Notes: a model not told the origin generated them from the letters alone. A stretch of DNA of 18,847 nucleotides from Flavobacterium sp. (GCF_030146175.1 NZ_JASLCE010000071.1:1-18847), one strand, 5' to 3'. Shown: positions 6,466-15,636, numbered from the stretch's first letter. Translations and numbers: made by a program.

Positions 6466-8010
6466 TTAGAACGGCACATCACTGTCGTCGTCGAAATTAT
6501 TCATATTACTACCAAATGCTTCGTTGGCCGATGGCAGGTTTTTGGTGATAAATGCTGTTTCATCCATATTCATACGGGAAGGCAATTCGTCGAAAGGCGA
6601 GCTAAAGTCATCCAGATTGTCGAATTTACCGAGATTTCCGATAAACTTCAAACGGATATTATCCAATCCCCCGTTACGGTGTTTTGCAACGATAAACTCG
6701 GCCTGACCTTGTGTTGGTGAACGCTCTTCGTCGTCCCACTCGTCAATTTTATAATATTCCGGTCGGTAAATAAACGATACGATATCGGCATCCTGCTCGA
6801 TCGCTCCGGACTCCCTTAAGTCGGAAAGTAACGGACGTTTACTGGCACCACGGGTTTCTACTGCACGCGATAACTGCGACAGGGCGATTACCGGTACATT
6901 TAACTCTTTTGCGAGGGCTTTTAAGTTTCGGGAAATCGTCGAAATCTCCTGTTCCCTGTTTCCGCCGCCTTTACCACCACCTCCGGCTGTCATTAACTGA
7001 AGGTAATCGATAACGATCATTTTAATTCCATATTGCGAAGCCAGACGTCTTGCCTTGGCCCTAAGGTCAAAAATGGAAAGTGATGGGGTATCATCAATAT
7101 ATAAAGGTGCTTTTTCGAGGTTCTTCACCTTGATGGAAAGCTGTTCCCATTCGTGTTTTTCAAGTTTACCGGTACGCAGTTTTTCGGACGATAAACCGGT
7201 TTCGGAAGAGATCAAACGGGTGATCAACTGTACGGATGACATCTCCAGAGAGAATAAAGCCACGGGCGCACCGGCATCGATAGCCATATTACGAGCCATC
7301 GAAAGTACGAAAGCTGTTTTACCCATACCCGGACGTGCTGCAATAATGATCAAATCCGATGGCTGCCAACCGGATGTTAGTTTATCCAGATCGTGAAACC
7401 CAGTTGGGATTCCACTTAATCCTTCTTTATTGGAAATTTCCTCGATTCGTTTTTTCGCCTGAATTACCAAACTCTGCGCCGTTTCGGAACTACGTTTGAT
7501 ATTTCCCTGTGTTACTTCATACAGTTTTGACTCGGCTTTGTCCAGCAAATCGAATACATCGGTCGTTTCGTCGTAACTTTCTTCGATAATCTCATTTGAG
7601 ATTTTGATCAGACTTCGCTGGATATATTTTTGCAGAATAATACGCGAGTGAAATTCAATGTGTGCCGAAGATGAAATTTTCTGGGTTAACTGAATCAGGT
7701 AGAAATCACCACCGGATAACTCCAGTTTGGCGTTTTTCTTTAACTGCGCTGATACCGTTAATAAGTCAATCGGCTGTGTGTCGTTAAAAAGTTCAACAAT
7801 CGCTTCAAAGATGTATTTGTGTGCATCTTTATAAAAAGCATCGGGTTGAAGGATGTCAATAACCTCATCCACACCTTTTTTATCGATCATCATCGCGCCC
7901 AAAACCGCTTCTTCCAGGTCTAATGCCTGAGGTGGCAATTTTCCTTTTTCAAGGTTAATGATGGTTGTTTTGTCAACGCGAATAGGATTTATGTTTTTGA
8001 GGTTTTCCAT
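6466..8010 (-). CDS. dnaB: Replicative DNA helicase DnaB
   Basis: DnaB is the hexameric 5'-3' helicase that unwinds DNA at the replication fork and binds primase. The 514-residue product has the N-terminal DnaB domain (about 26-130; PPQALDLEEAVLGAMM), a linker, and the RecA-like motor domain (about 195-465) with Walker A ARPGMGKT (225-232), catalytic E256 in SLEM, Walker B IVIDYLQLM (332-340), SQLSRAVE (378-385) and the KHRNGG loop (443-448). There is no intein. A non-conserved tail (466-514) ends in NNFDDDSDVPF, which closely resembles the SSB C-terminal tip. The gene has its own terminator; the only upstream promoter-like site, TACCTTAG at 8022-8015, is too close to the ATG to trust. It lies 143 bp behind accA, whose terminator intervenes. 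Confidence 0.98.
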   Translation of the reverse strand: MENLKNINPIRVDKTTIINLEKGKLPPQALDLEEAVLGAMMIDKKGVDEVIDILQPDAFYKDAHKYIFEAIVELFNDTQPIDLLTVSAQLKKNAKLELSGGDFYLIQLTQKISSSAHIEFHSRIILQKYIQRSLIKISNEIIEESYDETTDVFDLLDKAESKLYEVTQGNIKRSSETAQSLVIQAKKRIEEISNKEGLSGIPTGFHDLDKLTSGWQPSDLIIIAARPGMGKTAFVLSMARNMAIDAGAPVALFSLEMSSVQLITRLISSETGLSSEKLRTGKLEKHEWEQLSIKVKNLEKAPLYIDDTPSLSIFDLRAKARRLASQYGIKMIVIDYLQLMTAGGGGKGGGNREQEISTISRNLKALAKELNVPVIALSQLSRAVETRGASKRPLLSDLRESGAIEQDADIVSFIYRPEYYKIDEWDDEERSPTQGQAEFIVAKHRNGGLDNIRLKFIGNLGKFDNLDDFSSPFDELPSRMNMDETAFITKNLPSANEAFGSNMNNFDDDSDVPF

Positions 8011-8098
8011 ACTGCTAAGGTAGCCATTTTTTAGGTAATACTAATTTGAATTGTGAGCAATGAATGTTTATAACCCATCTAAAAATGTTGATAAGCCA

Positions 8099-8129
8099 AA
8101 AAAAAATCCGAAGTTGTAAGACTTCGGAT
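8099..8129 (-). terminator. Terminator of accA
   Basis: On the minus strand ATCCGAAGT (8129-8121) pairs perfectly with ACTTCGGAT (8114-8106) around a 6-nt loop, followed by a T run reaching 8099. It starts 24 bp after the accA stop codon. Confidence 0.93.
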
Positions 8130-8153
8130 GATTGTATTTGTAAGTAATTGAAT

Positions 8154-9107
8154 TTATTCTTTGAACTCACCCATTTTGCTGTATTTATCCATACGCTGTT
8201 CAATCAATTCTTCTGTTGATAAGTCTTTTAACTCATTATATCCTTTCAGGATATATTGTTCAACGGTTTTGAAAGTTGTATCACGGTCGTAATGTGCGCC
8301 GCCAAGCGGTTCCGGGATAATATCGTCGATAAGTTTTTGTTTTTTCATATCATACGATGTCAGTTTTAATGCTTCAGCAGCCTGCTCTTTGTATTCCCAG
8401 CTTCTCCATAGGATAGACGAACAGGATTCCGGAGAGATAACCGAGTACCAGGTGTTTTCCAACATGTATACTTTATCACCCACACCAATTCCCAAAGCAC
8501 CACCGGAAGCACCTTCACCAACAATAACGGTGATGATTGGCACTTTAAGACGGATCATTTCGAAAATATTTCTGGCAATGGCTTCCCCTTGTCCTCTTTC
8601 TTCCGCTTCCAATCCTGGGTATGCACCCGGAGTATCCACTAAGGTAACCACAGGGATTCCGAACTTCTCAGCCATTTTCATCAAACGAAGCGCTTTACGA
8701 TATCCTTCCGGATTGGCCATACCGAAGTTACGGTATTGTCTGGTTTTGGTATTGTATCCTTTTTGTTGTCCGACAATCATAAACGACTGACCACCGATTT
8801 TACCCAAACCACCGATCATCGCTTTATCGTCTTTTACTCCTCTGTCTCCGAAAAGTTCCAGAAAAGTGTCCCCACAAAGGGCTCTAACGTGATCCATAGT
8901 ATAAGGTCTGCTTGGATGTCTGGACAACTGAACGCGTTGCCATGCCGTTAGATTTTTATAGATATTCCTTTTGGTTTCTTCTAATTTTTTCTCGATTTGC
9001 TTGCAAGTATTTGATACGTCAACATCCGATTCAAGGCCGATGATCTGGCATTTATCCAGTTGATCTTCAAGTTCTTTAATAGGAAGTTCAAAATCTAAAT
9101 ATTCCAT
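8154..9107 (-). CDS. accA: Acetyl-CoA carboxylase carboxyltransferase subunit alpha
   Basis: AccA with AccD forms the carboxyltransferase that moves the carboxyl group from biotin on AccB to acetyl-CoA, making malonyl-CoA for fatty-acid synthesis. The 317-residue product is full length: an N-terminal helical region ([14 protein letters not shown], 4-17), then the conserved block [14 protein letters not shown] (60-73), LFGDRG (85-90), DTPGAYPG (158-165), [12 protein letters not shown] (169-180), the oxyanion-hole motif [12 protein letters not shown] (197-208) and [10 protein letters not shown] (225-234). It has its own TATCTTTG element and terminator and is not next to accD or accBC here. The eamA gene upstream has no visible terminator, so some read-through from the tgt operon is possible. 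Confidence 0.98.
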   Translation of the reverse strand: MEYLDFELPIKELEDQLDKCQIIGLESDVDVSNTCKQIEKKLEETKRNIYKNLTAWQRVQLSRHPSRPYTMDHVRALCGDTFLELFGDRGVKDDKAMIGGLGKIGGQSFMIVGQQKGYNTKTRQYRNFGMANPEGYRKALRLMKMAEKFGIPVVTLVDTPGAYPGLEAEERGQGEAIARNIFEMIRLKVPIITVIVGEGASGGALGIGVGDKVYMLENTWYSVISPESCSSILWRSWEYKEQAAEALKLTSYDMKKQKLIDDIIPEPLGGAHYDRDTTFKTVEQYILKGYNELKDLSTEELIEQRMDKYSKMGEFKE

Positions 9108-9139
9108 TTTTTTATACCTTTTTGGGTTTAGTTTGCCTA

Positions 9140-9174
9140 CAAAGATAAATTATCATTTTATATTGTAGTAACAA
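9140..9174 (-). promoter_or_regulatory. accA promoter (TATCTTTG, distant TTG)
   Basis: On the minus strand TATCTTTG (9147-9140) matches TAnnTTTG and ends 32 nt before the accA ATG. The nearest TTG (9174-9172) is 24 nt upstream, slightly longer than the usual spacing, so the -7 part is better supported than the -33. Confidence 0.55.
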
Positions 9175-9178
9175 TTTA

Positions 9179-10066
9179 TTAATTTGTTTTTATTTTTTTA
9201 TAGTTCTTGGCTACGCCGTTCAGGATTACTGTAAGCAGGATTATAGCTGCTCCGACATAAAACGACGGGCTCATTTTTTCTTTATCCTGAAAGACCAGAA
9301 CCGCCAGGATTATCCCGTAAATCGGTTCCAGATTGATCGTTAACATCACCGTATACGGACTCAGGTATTTCATCACTTTTACCGAAGCCAGAAAGGCATA
9401 GGCCGTACAGATCGATCCCAATACCAAAAGCCAGATACAATCGGATAACGACAGTGAAAAAAACGACGGTGTAAAATAACCGCTAAACAACATATAGAGG
9501 GTTAAAAATCCAACGCCGCCTAACAATTCGTAAAACGTAATCACGGAGGCTTCGTGTTTTTGGGCGAATTTTCCGTTGATCACTGAAAATAATGCCGATA
9601 AAAAAGCGGATGTCAATGCCAGCATAATCCCCTGTACATGGTCGCCTTCGACATTAAAGATAATCCCCAGTCCAACAATTACGATAAGACCGAACAATAC
9701 CTCATACCAGATCATTTTCCGACCGTAGAAGATCGGTTCCAGAAAGGAGGCAAAAAAGGCACCTGTGGATAAGCAAGCCAGCGTTACAGAGATATTGGAG
9801 ACTTTAATCGCCATAAAAAATGTAAGCCAGTGCAAGGCAATAACGAGTCCGCCGAGCAGAAAACCCGCCAGTATTTTTCCCGAGGCTCCGATAGGTCTTT
9901 TCCGAACCAGCAAAAACAGGAAAACCAGTAGCAAAGCGACCATCATCCGATACCATACCAATGGTAGCGCATCCAATGAAATCAGTCCGCCTAAAATAGC
10001 AGTGAATCCCCAAATAAAAACAATTAAATGGAGATGTAGGTAACTTTTAATATTATCGTTTGGCAT
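9179..10066 (-). CDS. EamA/DMT-superfamily transporter
   Basis: This is an inner-membrane carrier of the drug/metabolite transporter superfamily; substrates range over amino acids, nucleosides and other metabolites and cannot be told from sequence. The 295 residues form about ten membrane helices arranged as two EamA repeats, roughly 9-138 and 148-288. The first carries FIWGFTAILGGL (17-28) and LPLVWYRM (34-41), the second the mid-repeat segment ending SVKVMKYLSPYTVMLTI and the typical LEPIYGIILAVLVFQD. The C-terminus is short and basic (KNYKKIKTN). Its ATG lies within the end of lptG (14-nt overlap), so it is the third gene of the tgt-lptG-eamA operon and probably translationally coupled. 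No terminator follows. Confidence 0.9.
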   Translation of the reverse strand: MPNDNIKSYLHLHLIVFIWGFTAILGGLISLDALPLVWYRMMVALLLVFLFLLVRKRPIGASGKILAGFLLGGLVIALHWLTFFMAIKVSNISVTLACLSTGAFFASFLEPIFYGRKMIWYEVLFGLIVIVGLGIIFNVEGDHVQGIMLALTSAFLSALFSVINGKFAQKHEASVITFYELLGGVGFLTLYMLFSGYFTPSFFSLSLSDCIWLLVLGSICTAYAFLASVKVMKYLSPYTVMLTINLEPIYGIILAVLVFQDKEKMSPSFYVGAAIILLTVILNGVAKNYKKIKTN

Positions 10067-11129
10067 TTCTGAGGAGATAAATAGCTAAGATTCCGAATAC
10101 GACATTGGAAAACCATACGGCTACCAACGGCGGCACGCTGGATTTTTCGGCCAGTGTCGCAAAAATCTTATCGAAGAAAATAAAGGTAAAGGCAATTGCA
10201 ATACCCAATGCCAGGTTCACTCCCATTCCGCCTCTTCTTTTCATCGAAGAAACAGAAACGGCAATAATCGTAAGGATAAAAGCCGAAACCGGGATACTGT
10301 ATTTTTTATATTTTACGACCAAATAGGTGTTAATATTGGGCGACCCGCGTTGTTTTTCTTTTTCGATAAAACGGTTTAACTCGCCCAGATTCATGGTTTC
10401 GGCCACATATACTACCGGAGTAAGATCCTCCAGGTCGAAGTCCATTTTCATTTCCTTATGATCGCGCTTTTCGAGTATATCATTCAGCTCTCCTATAGTT
10501 CGTTTGGAATAATTATACAAGGTATACGTACTGTCCTTCGGATTCCATTTAATCCGACTGGCATTAATTTTATACTCCAATTGATTTCCTTTGAATTTCT
10601 CCAGCGTAAAGTTGAAAGCCACCTTTGATTCGTAATTAAAATTACTCACATAGATAAACTCATTTTTACTGATTTGCCGGTAAACGTCCTGGTTTTCCCT
10701 GACGGTAGGACTATTGGAGAGATAATTGTAACGAAAATCATTAAATCCCTGACTGGCTTTAGGCACCAGAAAGAAGCCCATTACGAGCGAAAACAACGAT
10801 ACAAGGGTTGCTCCGATAATATAAGGTCGCAAAAAGCGGGTAAAGGAAATTCCCGAACTTAAAATGGCTATAATTTCGGTATTATTGGCCAGTTTGGACG
10901 TAAACCAGATTACCGATAAAAACAGGAATATCGGAAAAAGCAGGTTGGCAAAATATATTGTAAAGTCGTAATAGTATTTTAAAATCGCTGTTAGCGGAAC
11001 TTTGTTCGCCAGCATTTTATTGATCTTTTCGGAAACGTCGATTACAATCCCGATCGGGATAAACATCAATAACATTACCGAAAATGTTACCAGATAACGT
11101 TTTAAAATATATTTGTCAATTATTCTCAT
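10053..11129 (-). CDS. lptG: LptF/LptG-family permease (YjgP/YjgQ), likely LptG
   Basis: LptF and LptG are the transmembrane subunits of the LptB2FG ABC transporter that extracts lipopolysaccharide from the inner membrane and feeds it to the LptA bridge. The 358-residue product has the family layout: a start IIDKYILKRYLVTF (3-16) with the amphipathic helix and first membrane helix, further helices to about residue 125, a periplasmic beta-jellyroll-like region (about 130-265), and three helices at the end including VSSMKRRGGMGVNLALGIAIAF. One LptF/LptG protein is present here, and the partner is elsewhere. LptG rather than LptF is preferred from the KRYL start and the C-terminal region, but is not certain. 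It follows tgt by 33 bp and overlaps eamA. Confidence 0.85.
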   Translation of the reverse strand: MRIIDKYILKRYLVTFSVMLLMFIPIGIVIDVSEKINKMLANKVPLTAILKYYYDFTIYFANLLFPIFLFLSVIWFTSKLANNTEIIAILSSGISFTRFLRPYIIGATLVSLFSLVMGFFLVPKASQGFNDFRYNYLSNSPTVRENQDVYRQISKNEFIYVSNFNYESKVAFNFTLEKFKGNQLEYKINASRIKWNPKDSTYTLYNYSKRTIGELNDILEKRDHKEMKMDFDLEDLTPVVYVAETMNLGELNRFIEKEKQRGSPNINTYLVVKYKKYSIPVSAFILTIIAVSVSSMKRRGGMGVNLALGIAIAFTFIFFDKIFATLAEKSSVPPLVAVWFSNVVFGILAIYLLRNAKR

Positions 11130-11162
11130 CCGGGTTATCGAAAATTAAAGTTGTCGTTCGGA

Positions 11163-12293
11163 TTATAAACGTTGGCTCATTTGTTTTACCATTTTTTCTT
11201 TCCACTGATAGAAATCACCGGCTAAGATATGTTTTCTGGCTTCGCGTACCAACCACATATAGAAACCAAGGTTGTGAATGGTCGCAATCTGTTTCCCTAA
11301 ATATTCGTTAGCGGCAAACAAATGGCGTAAATAGGCTTTTGAATATTCCGTATCTACAAAGGTGATTCCCATTTCATCGATTGGAGAGAAATCGGCTTCC
11401 CATTTTTTGTTTTTGATATTGATGGAACCGTTAGCCGTAAACAGCATTCCGTTACGGGCATTACGGGTTGGCATCACACAGTCGAACATATCGATTCCCA
11501 GTGCGATATTTTCCAAGATATTAATTGGAGTTCCAACACCCATCAGGTAACGCGGTTTGTCTTCCGGCAAAATAGCCGTTACGACTTCGGTCATGGCATA
11601 CATTTCTTCTGCCGGTTCTCCAACAGAAAGTCCGCCGATGGCATTTCCTTGTGCGCCAACACTGGCGATATATTCTGCCGACTGCTGGCGTAAATCTTTA
11701 TACGTACTTCCCTGAACAATCGGGAAAAATGTTTGTTCGTAGCCGTATTTAAACGGTAATTTATCCAAATGTGCAATACAACGATCCAACCAACGGTGGG
11801 TCATATGCATCGAACGTTTGGCATAACGGTAATCGCACGGATACGGCGTACATTCATCAAAAGCCATGATGATGTCGGCACCAATTGTACGTTGGATTTC
11901 CATTACATTTTCGGGTGAAAAGAAGTGATACGAACCATCGATATGCGATTTGAACTTCACTCCTTCTTCTTTGATTTTACGATTGGAAGAAAGCGAATAC
12001 ACCTGATAACCGCCACTATCCGTAAGAATATTGCGATCCCAGTTCATGAATTTATGCAAACCGCCGGCTTTTTCAAGAATTTCCGTTTGCGGGCGCAGGT
12101 ATAAATGATAGGTATTTCCTAAAATAATATCGGGATTAATATCGTTTTTCAATTCACGCTGGTGTACTCCTTTTACGGAAGCCACCGTTCCTACTGGCAT
12201 AAATATTGGTGTTTCAATTACACCGTGATCGGTAGTTATACTTCCCGCTCTTGCTTTGGACAACGGGTCTTTCTGTACTAAATCGAACTTCAT
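11163..12293 (-). CDS. tgt: Queuine tRNA-ribosyltransferase
   Basis: Tgt exchanges guanine 34 of GUN-anticodon tRNAs (Asp, Asn, His, Tyr) for the queuosine precursor preQ1. The 376-residue product is full length: RAGSITTDHGVIETPIFMPVG (split over 15-35), DIILGNTYHL (55-64), the TDSGGYQV motif with D92, IQRTIGADIIMAFDE (133-147), GGLSVGEP (220-227), and FDCVMPTRNARNG (270-282) with the likely nucleophile D271. The usual zinc site CxCxxC...H is not intact: aligned without gaps to the E. coli block, its three cysteines become G309, T311 and D314, while the histidine is kept (H340 in TIHNL). The related Bacteroides enzyme, as I recall it, lacks them as well. First gene of an operon with lptG and eamA. 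Confidence 0.97.
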   Translation of the reverse strand: MKFDLVQKDPLSKARAGSITTDHGVIETPIFMPVGTVASVKGVHQRELKNDINPDIILGNTYHLYLRPQTEILEKAGGLHKFMNWDRNILTDSGGYQVYSLSSNRKIKEEGVKFKSHIDGSYHFFSPENVMEIQRTIGADIIMAFDECTPYPCDYRYAKRSMHMTHRWLDRCIAHLDKLPFKYGYEQTFFPIVQGSTYKDLRQQSAEYIASVGAQGNAIGGLSVGEPAEEMYAMTEVVTAILPEDKPRYLMGVGTPINILENIALGIDMFDCVMPTRNARNGMLFTANGSINIKNKKWEADFSPIDEMGITFVDTEYSKAYLRHLFAANEYLGKQIATIHNLGFYMWLVREARKHILAGDFYQWKEKMVKQMSQRL

Positions 12294-12312
12294 AATTACT
12301 TTTTACAATCGG

Positions 12313-12331
12313 CAAAGATAATCGAATTCGA
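12313..12331 (-). promoter_or_regulatory. tgt promoter -7 element with adjacent palindrome
   Basis: On the minus strand TATCTTTG (12320-12313) matches TAnnTTTG and ends 19 nt before the tgt ATG. One base upstream of it, in the spacer, lies a perfect 10-bp palindrome TCGAATTCGA (12322-12331). No well-placed -33 TTG is visible. The palindrome could be an operator or chance. Confidence 0.5.
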
Positions 12332-12402
12332 CAATTGAACAGGAGGTTACTTAGAAAATATTAACGATTATTTCATCTGCCATCCGGCGTACTACTACTG
12401 TT

Positions 12403-13602
12403 TTATTCCATTTTTTTCATCACAACATAAAAGCCTATAGCCGTAAGAATCGTTATCCCTCCGGTTACCAGCCAAAGCGTATCAAATCCATGCGCCGACG
12501 CCAGACGTGTTCCGCAATAGGGTGAAACGATATGCGCCACCGCATAGGCCAAGGCTCCAAATCCCATATAGGCACCGCGGTTTGAGACTCCGGAACGTTG
12601 TACCGTTACGGTAGCCACAAAAGGCATGACCAATATTTCCGAAATACACAAAACAAACATGGAAATATATAGCAATGTAAATTTACCCGGTAACACCAGC
12701 ATCGAAAAAGACAATCCACATAAAAGGGTTCCCATGATGATCACCTGAGCCGATGTCATTTTTCGTTCGGCTAAATGTACCAATAACATTTCCAACGCAA
12801 AAACCACTATACCACTATAAGCCAGTAACATTCCGATATCGGCTTCCGTTAATTTATGGATTTCTTTATAAAACAACGGCAACGTACTGAGCAACTGAAA
12901 GAAACAAATCGCATATAAGGCCGTTAATATATTAAACAAAATAAACGGCTTGTCTTTATAAGGTGAGATCTCCTTTTCGGTATCATGTGCTTCTTTTTTG
13001 AGTACGTTTTCATTCCCTTTTCGGTTTCGGAAATAGAAGAAAAACAAGGTTCCCGCTACAATCGCACCGATAGCATTTCCGTAGAAAAGCCAGTCGTAGG
13101 AAATAAGCGCCAACAATCCTCCGAGTGCCGGACCAATGGAAAAGCCCAAATTTATCGCCATTCGGTTTAACGAAAAAGCGCGGGTAATATTTTCCGGTTT
13201 GGCATAATAGGCCACCGAAACGGAATTTGCCGGACGAAAAGAATCGGTAATCACACTTAAAATAAAAATCCCAACCGCCAGTGTTTCCACTGTTTTAAAA
13301 AACGGTAAGATACAAAACATCGGAACCGACAACAACAAACTGGTTGTTTGCACTTTAAAATGTCCGATTTTGTCAGTTAACCAACCGCCCAACCACGATC
13401 CGGTAACGGCGCCTAACCCAAAACAACTTAAAACCGTTCCGGCTTCTTTCATCGAAAAATGCAAGGCCTGCGTCATATAAATACCCAGAAAAGGCAGCAC
13501 CATAGCACCACTTCTGTTGATAAAAATAACCAAAGCCAGCATCCAGGCCGGACGCGACAATCCCCGGTACGAATCCAGATAGATCGTTAAAAATCGTTTC
13601 AT
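12403..13602 (-). CDS. Major facilitator superfamily transporter, MdtH-like
   Basis: This is an inner-membrane secondary transporter, probably an exporter of small molecules or drugs; the substrate is unknown. The 399 residues fit 12 membrane helices with a cytoplasmic loop after helix six (about 191-219, rich in Lys, Glu and Asp). The MFS signature motif A appears after helix two as GGWLTDKIGHFK (72-83), and the N-terminus FINRSGAMVLPFLGIYM (27-43) and SFRPANSVSVAYY resemble the MdtH (YceL) group. It has no partner gene in the same direction nearby and is divergent from tktA across 173 bp. A weak TACTTTTA box (13646-13639) lies 36 nt before the ATG without a matching -33, so its promoter is uncertain. 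Confidence 0.9.
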   Translation of the reverse strand: MKRFLTIYLDSYRGLSRPAWMLALVIFINRSGAMVLPFLGIYMTQALHFSMKEAGTVLSCFGLGAVTGSWLGGWLTDKIGHFKVQTTSLLLSVPMFCILPFFKTVETLAVGIFILSVITDSFRPANSVSVAYYAKPENITRAFSLNRMAINLGFSIGPALGGLLALISYDWLFYGNAIGAIVAGTLFFFYFRNRKGNENVLKKEAHDTEKEISPYKDKPFILFNILTALYAICFFQLLSTLPLFYKEIHKLTEADIGMLLAYSGIVVFALEMLLVHLAERKMTSAQVIIMGTLLCGLSFSMLVLPGKFTLLYISMFVLCISEILVMPFVATVTVQRSGVSNRGAYMGFGALAYAVAHIVSPYCGTRLASAHGFDTLWLVTGGITILTAIGFYVVMKKME

Positions 13603-13719
13603 TTTGTTGACAGGAAATAGAATATTAAAAAGAGTTACTAAAAGTACTACATTTCGTTCAGACTGCGCATCACTATTCCCTATTTATTATTAGTCTACAT
13701 TTATAAAGAGAAAAAGAGT

Positions 13720-13750
13720 TTGGTACATCTTTAAAATAAAGCTATTTTTG
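13720..13750 (+). promoter_or_regulatory. Promoter of the transketolase genes (TTG-N20-TATTTTTG)
   Basis: TTG (13720-13722) and TATTTTTG (13743-13750) are 20 nt apart, an exact match to the Bacteroidota -33/-7 layout, ending 25 nt before the ATG. The 173-bp spacer 13603-13775 otherwise holds only the weak divergent box for the MFS gene. Confidence 0.8.
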
Positions 13751-13775
13751 CCATAGTATAACTTTTACATAAAAA

Positions 13776-14624
13776 ATGAAGCCTAACACTCAACAATTAA
13801 ACGACTTAACAATTCAGGTTAGAAGAGATATCCTTCGTATGGTTCATGCTGTAAATTCAGGTCACCCGGGAGGTTCTCTTGGATGTACGGAATTCCTTGT
13901 AACCTTATACCAACACCTAATGGACCGCAAAGAAGGTTTTGATATGGATGGTATTGGAGAAGATTTGTTCTTCCTTTCTAACGGACATATTTCACCTGTA
14001 TTTTACAGCGTATTGGCGCGAAGCGGTTATTTTCCGGTATCGGAACTGGCTACTTTCCGTCTAATCAATTCCCGTTTACAGGGACACCCAACGACACATG
14101 AAGGACTACCGGGTATTCGCGTAGCATCCGGATCGTTAGGACAGGGAATGTCGGTAGCTATTGGTGCTGCCTTAACCAAAAAATTAAACGGAGACAATCA
14201 TATTGTTTATAGTTTACACGGTGACGGTGAATTACAGGAAGGTCAGATCTGGGAAGCTGCAATGTATGCTTCCGCTAAAAAAGTAGACAACTATATTGCT
14301 ACTGTCGACCTTAACGGAAAACAAATTGACGGTACTACCGAAGAAGTTTTATCATTAGGTGATTTGAATGCTAAGTTCACTGCTTTTGGATGGGATGTTT
14401 TGGAAATTAAAGACGGAAATAACATCGAAGCGATCATTTCAGGAATGACAGAAGCCAAATCGAGAACCGGAAAAGGAAAACCGGTTTGTGTATTACTACA
14501 CACCGAAATGGGTAACGGCGTTGATTTTATGATGCATACGCACGCTTGGCACGGAAAAGCGCCTAACGATGCGCAACTGGAAAGCGCATTGGCACAGAAC
14601 CCTGAAACTTTAGGCGATTATTAA
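13776..14624 (+). CDS. Transketolase, N-terminal (thiamine-diphosphate-binding) subunit
   Basis: Transketolase moves two-carbon ketol units between sugar phosphates in the pentose phosphate pathway. This 282-residue protein corresponds to the first third to half of the classic single-chain enzyme. It carries [11 protein letters not shown] (26-36, with H30), FFLSNGH (65-71), [10 protein letters not shown] (119-128) and the ThDP/Mg2+ motif [13 protein letters not shown] (149-161) ending at N180 in [11 protein letters not shown]. The C-terminal HAWHGKAPN block is kept near residue 259. The partner with the pyrimidine-binding domain starts 41 bp downstream on the same transcript. Split transketolases are a known alternative arrangement in many bacteria and archaea, so this is not a broken gene. 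Confidence 0.95.
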   Translation: MKPNTQQLNDLTIQVRRDILRMVHAVNSGHPGGSLGCTEFLVTLYQHLMDRKEGFDMDGIGEDLFFLSNGHISPVFYSVLARSGYFPVSELATFRLINSRLQGHPTTHEGLPGIRVASGSLGQGMSVAIGAALTKKLNGDNHIVYSLHGDGELQEGQIWEAAMYASAKKVDNYIATVDLNGKQIDGTTEEVLSLGDLNAKFTAFGWDVLEIKDGNNIEAIISGMTEAKSRTGKGKPVCVLLHTEMGNGVDFMMHTHAWHGKAPNDAQLESALAQNPETLGDY

Positions 14625-14665
14625 GCCGCCGTTCCGTTACACCCTTATTTAATTTAAAGTCGACA

Positions 14666-15619
14666 ATGAAAAAATATACCAACACAGGAAATAAAGACAC
14701 CCGTTCCGGTTTCGGAGCTGGATTAACCGAATTAGGACAAAAGAATGAAAATGTAGTTGCTCTTTGCGCCGATTTGATCGGATCGTTAAAGATGGATGAT
14801 TTTAAAAAGAACCATCCGGAGCGTTTCTTCCAGATCGGAATTGCCGAAGCAAACATGATTGGAATCGCAGCAGGAATGACTATTGGTGGTAAGATTCCAT
14901 TTACCGGAACTTTTGCCAATTTCTCTACCGGAAGAGTTTACGATCAGATTCGTCAATCGGTTGCCTATTCGGATAAAAACGTAAAAATCTGTGCTTCGCA
15001 CGCTGGTTTAACGTTAGGAGAAGACGGTGCTACTCACCAAATCCTGGAAGACATCGGTTTGATGAAAATGTTACCGGGAATGACGGTAATCAACACTTGC
15101 GATTACAACCAGACGAAAGCAGCCACTTTAGCTATTGCCGATCATCACGGTCCGGTATATTTGCGTTTTGGCCGTCCGTCGGTTCCAAACTTCACACCTG
15201 AAAACGGAACTTTCGAAATTGGAAAAGCCGTTTTATTAAACGAAGGTACCGATGTAACCATTATTGCTACCGGACATTTAGTATGGGAAGCGTTAATTGC
15301 TGCCGAAGCTTTGGAAGCAAAAGGCATCAGTGCTGAAGTAATCAACATTCACACGATTAAGCCACTGGATGAAGAAGCAATTCTAAAATCGGTTGCTAAA
15401 ACCGGATGTGTCGTAACAGCCGAAGAGCATAATATGCTTGGTGGTTTAGGCGAAAGCGTTGCCCGTACCCTATCGTTACACAACCCTGCGCCACAGGAAT
15501 ATGTTGCCGTTCAGGATAGTTTTGGCGAAAGCGGAACACCAGATCAGTTAATGGAAAAATACAAGCTAAACAACGAAGCGATCACAGCGGCCGCTGAAAA
15601 AGTTGTAAAGCGAAAATAA
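14666..15619 (+). CDS. Transketolase, C-terminal subunit
   Basis: This 317-residue partner supplies the pyrimidine-binding domain and the C-terminal transketolase domain. Visible landmarks are [12 protein letters not shown] (13-24), [19 protein letters not shown] (53-71) with the ThDP-activating E61, GTFANF (81-86), [12 protein letters not shown] (114-125), LRFGRPS near residue 170 and, in the last domain, the [14 protein letters not shown] stretch that leads to the end. The layout also resembles DXS and pyruvate dehydrogenase beta chains, but pairing with the N-terminal transketolase subunit decides the call. A strong terminator follows 17 bp after the stop. The start ATG is preceded by an AT-rich spacer with no Shine-Dalgarno sequence. 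Confidence 0.95.
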   Translation: MKKYTNTGNKDTRSGFGAGLTELGQKNENVVALCADLIGSLKMDDFKKNHPERFFQIGIAEANMIGIAAGMTIGGKIPFTGTFANFSTGRVYDQIRQSVAYSDKNVKICASHAGLTLGEDGATHQILEDIGLMKMLPGMTVINTCDYNQTKAATLAIADHHGPVYLRFGRPSVPNFTPENGTFEIGKAVLLNEGTDVTIIATGHLVWEALIAAEALEAKGISAEVINIHTIKPLDEEAILKSVAKTGCVVTAEEHNMLGGLGESVARTLSLHNPAPQEYVAVQDSFGESGTPDQLMEKYKLNNEAITAAAEKVVKRK

Positions 15620-15636
15620 TAATGCCAATCAAGCAT

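Noticed and set aside
8015..8022. TACCTTAG as the dnaB promoter -7 box
   Set aside because: One mismatch, no -33 TTG, and only 4 nt from the ATG, leaving almost no room for a leader.
8015..8203. 62-residue minus-strand ORF between accA and dnaB
   Set aside because: It overlaps the accA 3' end in another frame and spans the accA terminator.
8389..8790. 133-residue plus-strand ORF inside accA
   Set aside because: It lies entirely antisense to the well-conserved accA gene, shows no recognisable motif and has no promoter.
14563..14919. 118-residue minus-strand ORF across the junction of the two transketolase genes
   Set aside because: It is antisense to conserved parts of both genes; low-complexity translation, no promoter or partner.
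13776..15619. Transketolase as a gene broken by a stop
   Set aside because: The two parts have separate starts, a 41-bp spacer and complete domain boundaries; two-subunit transketolase is an established arrangement.
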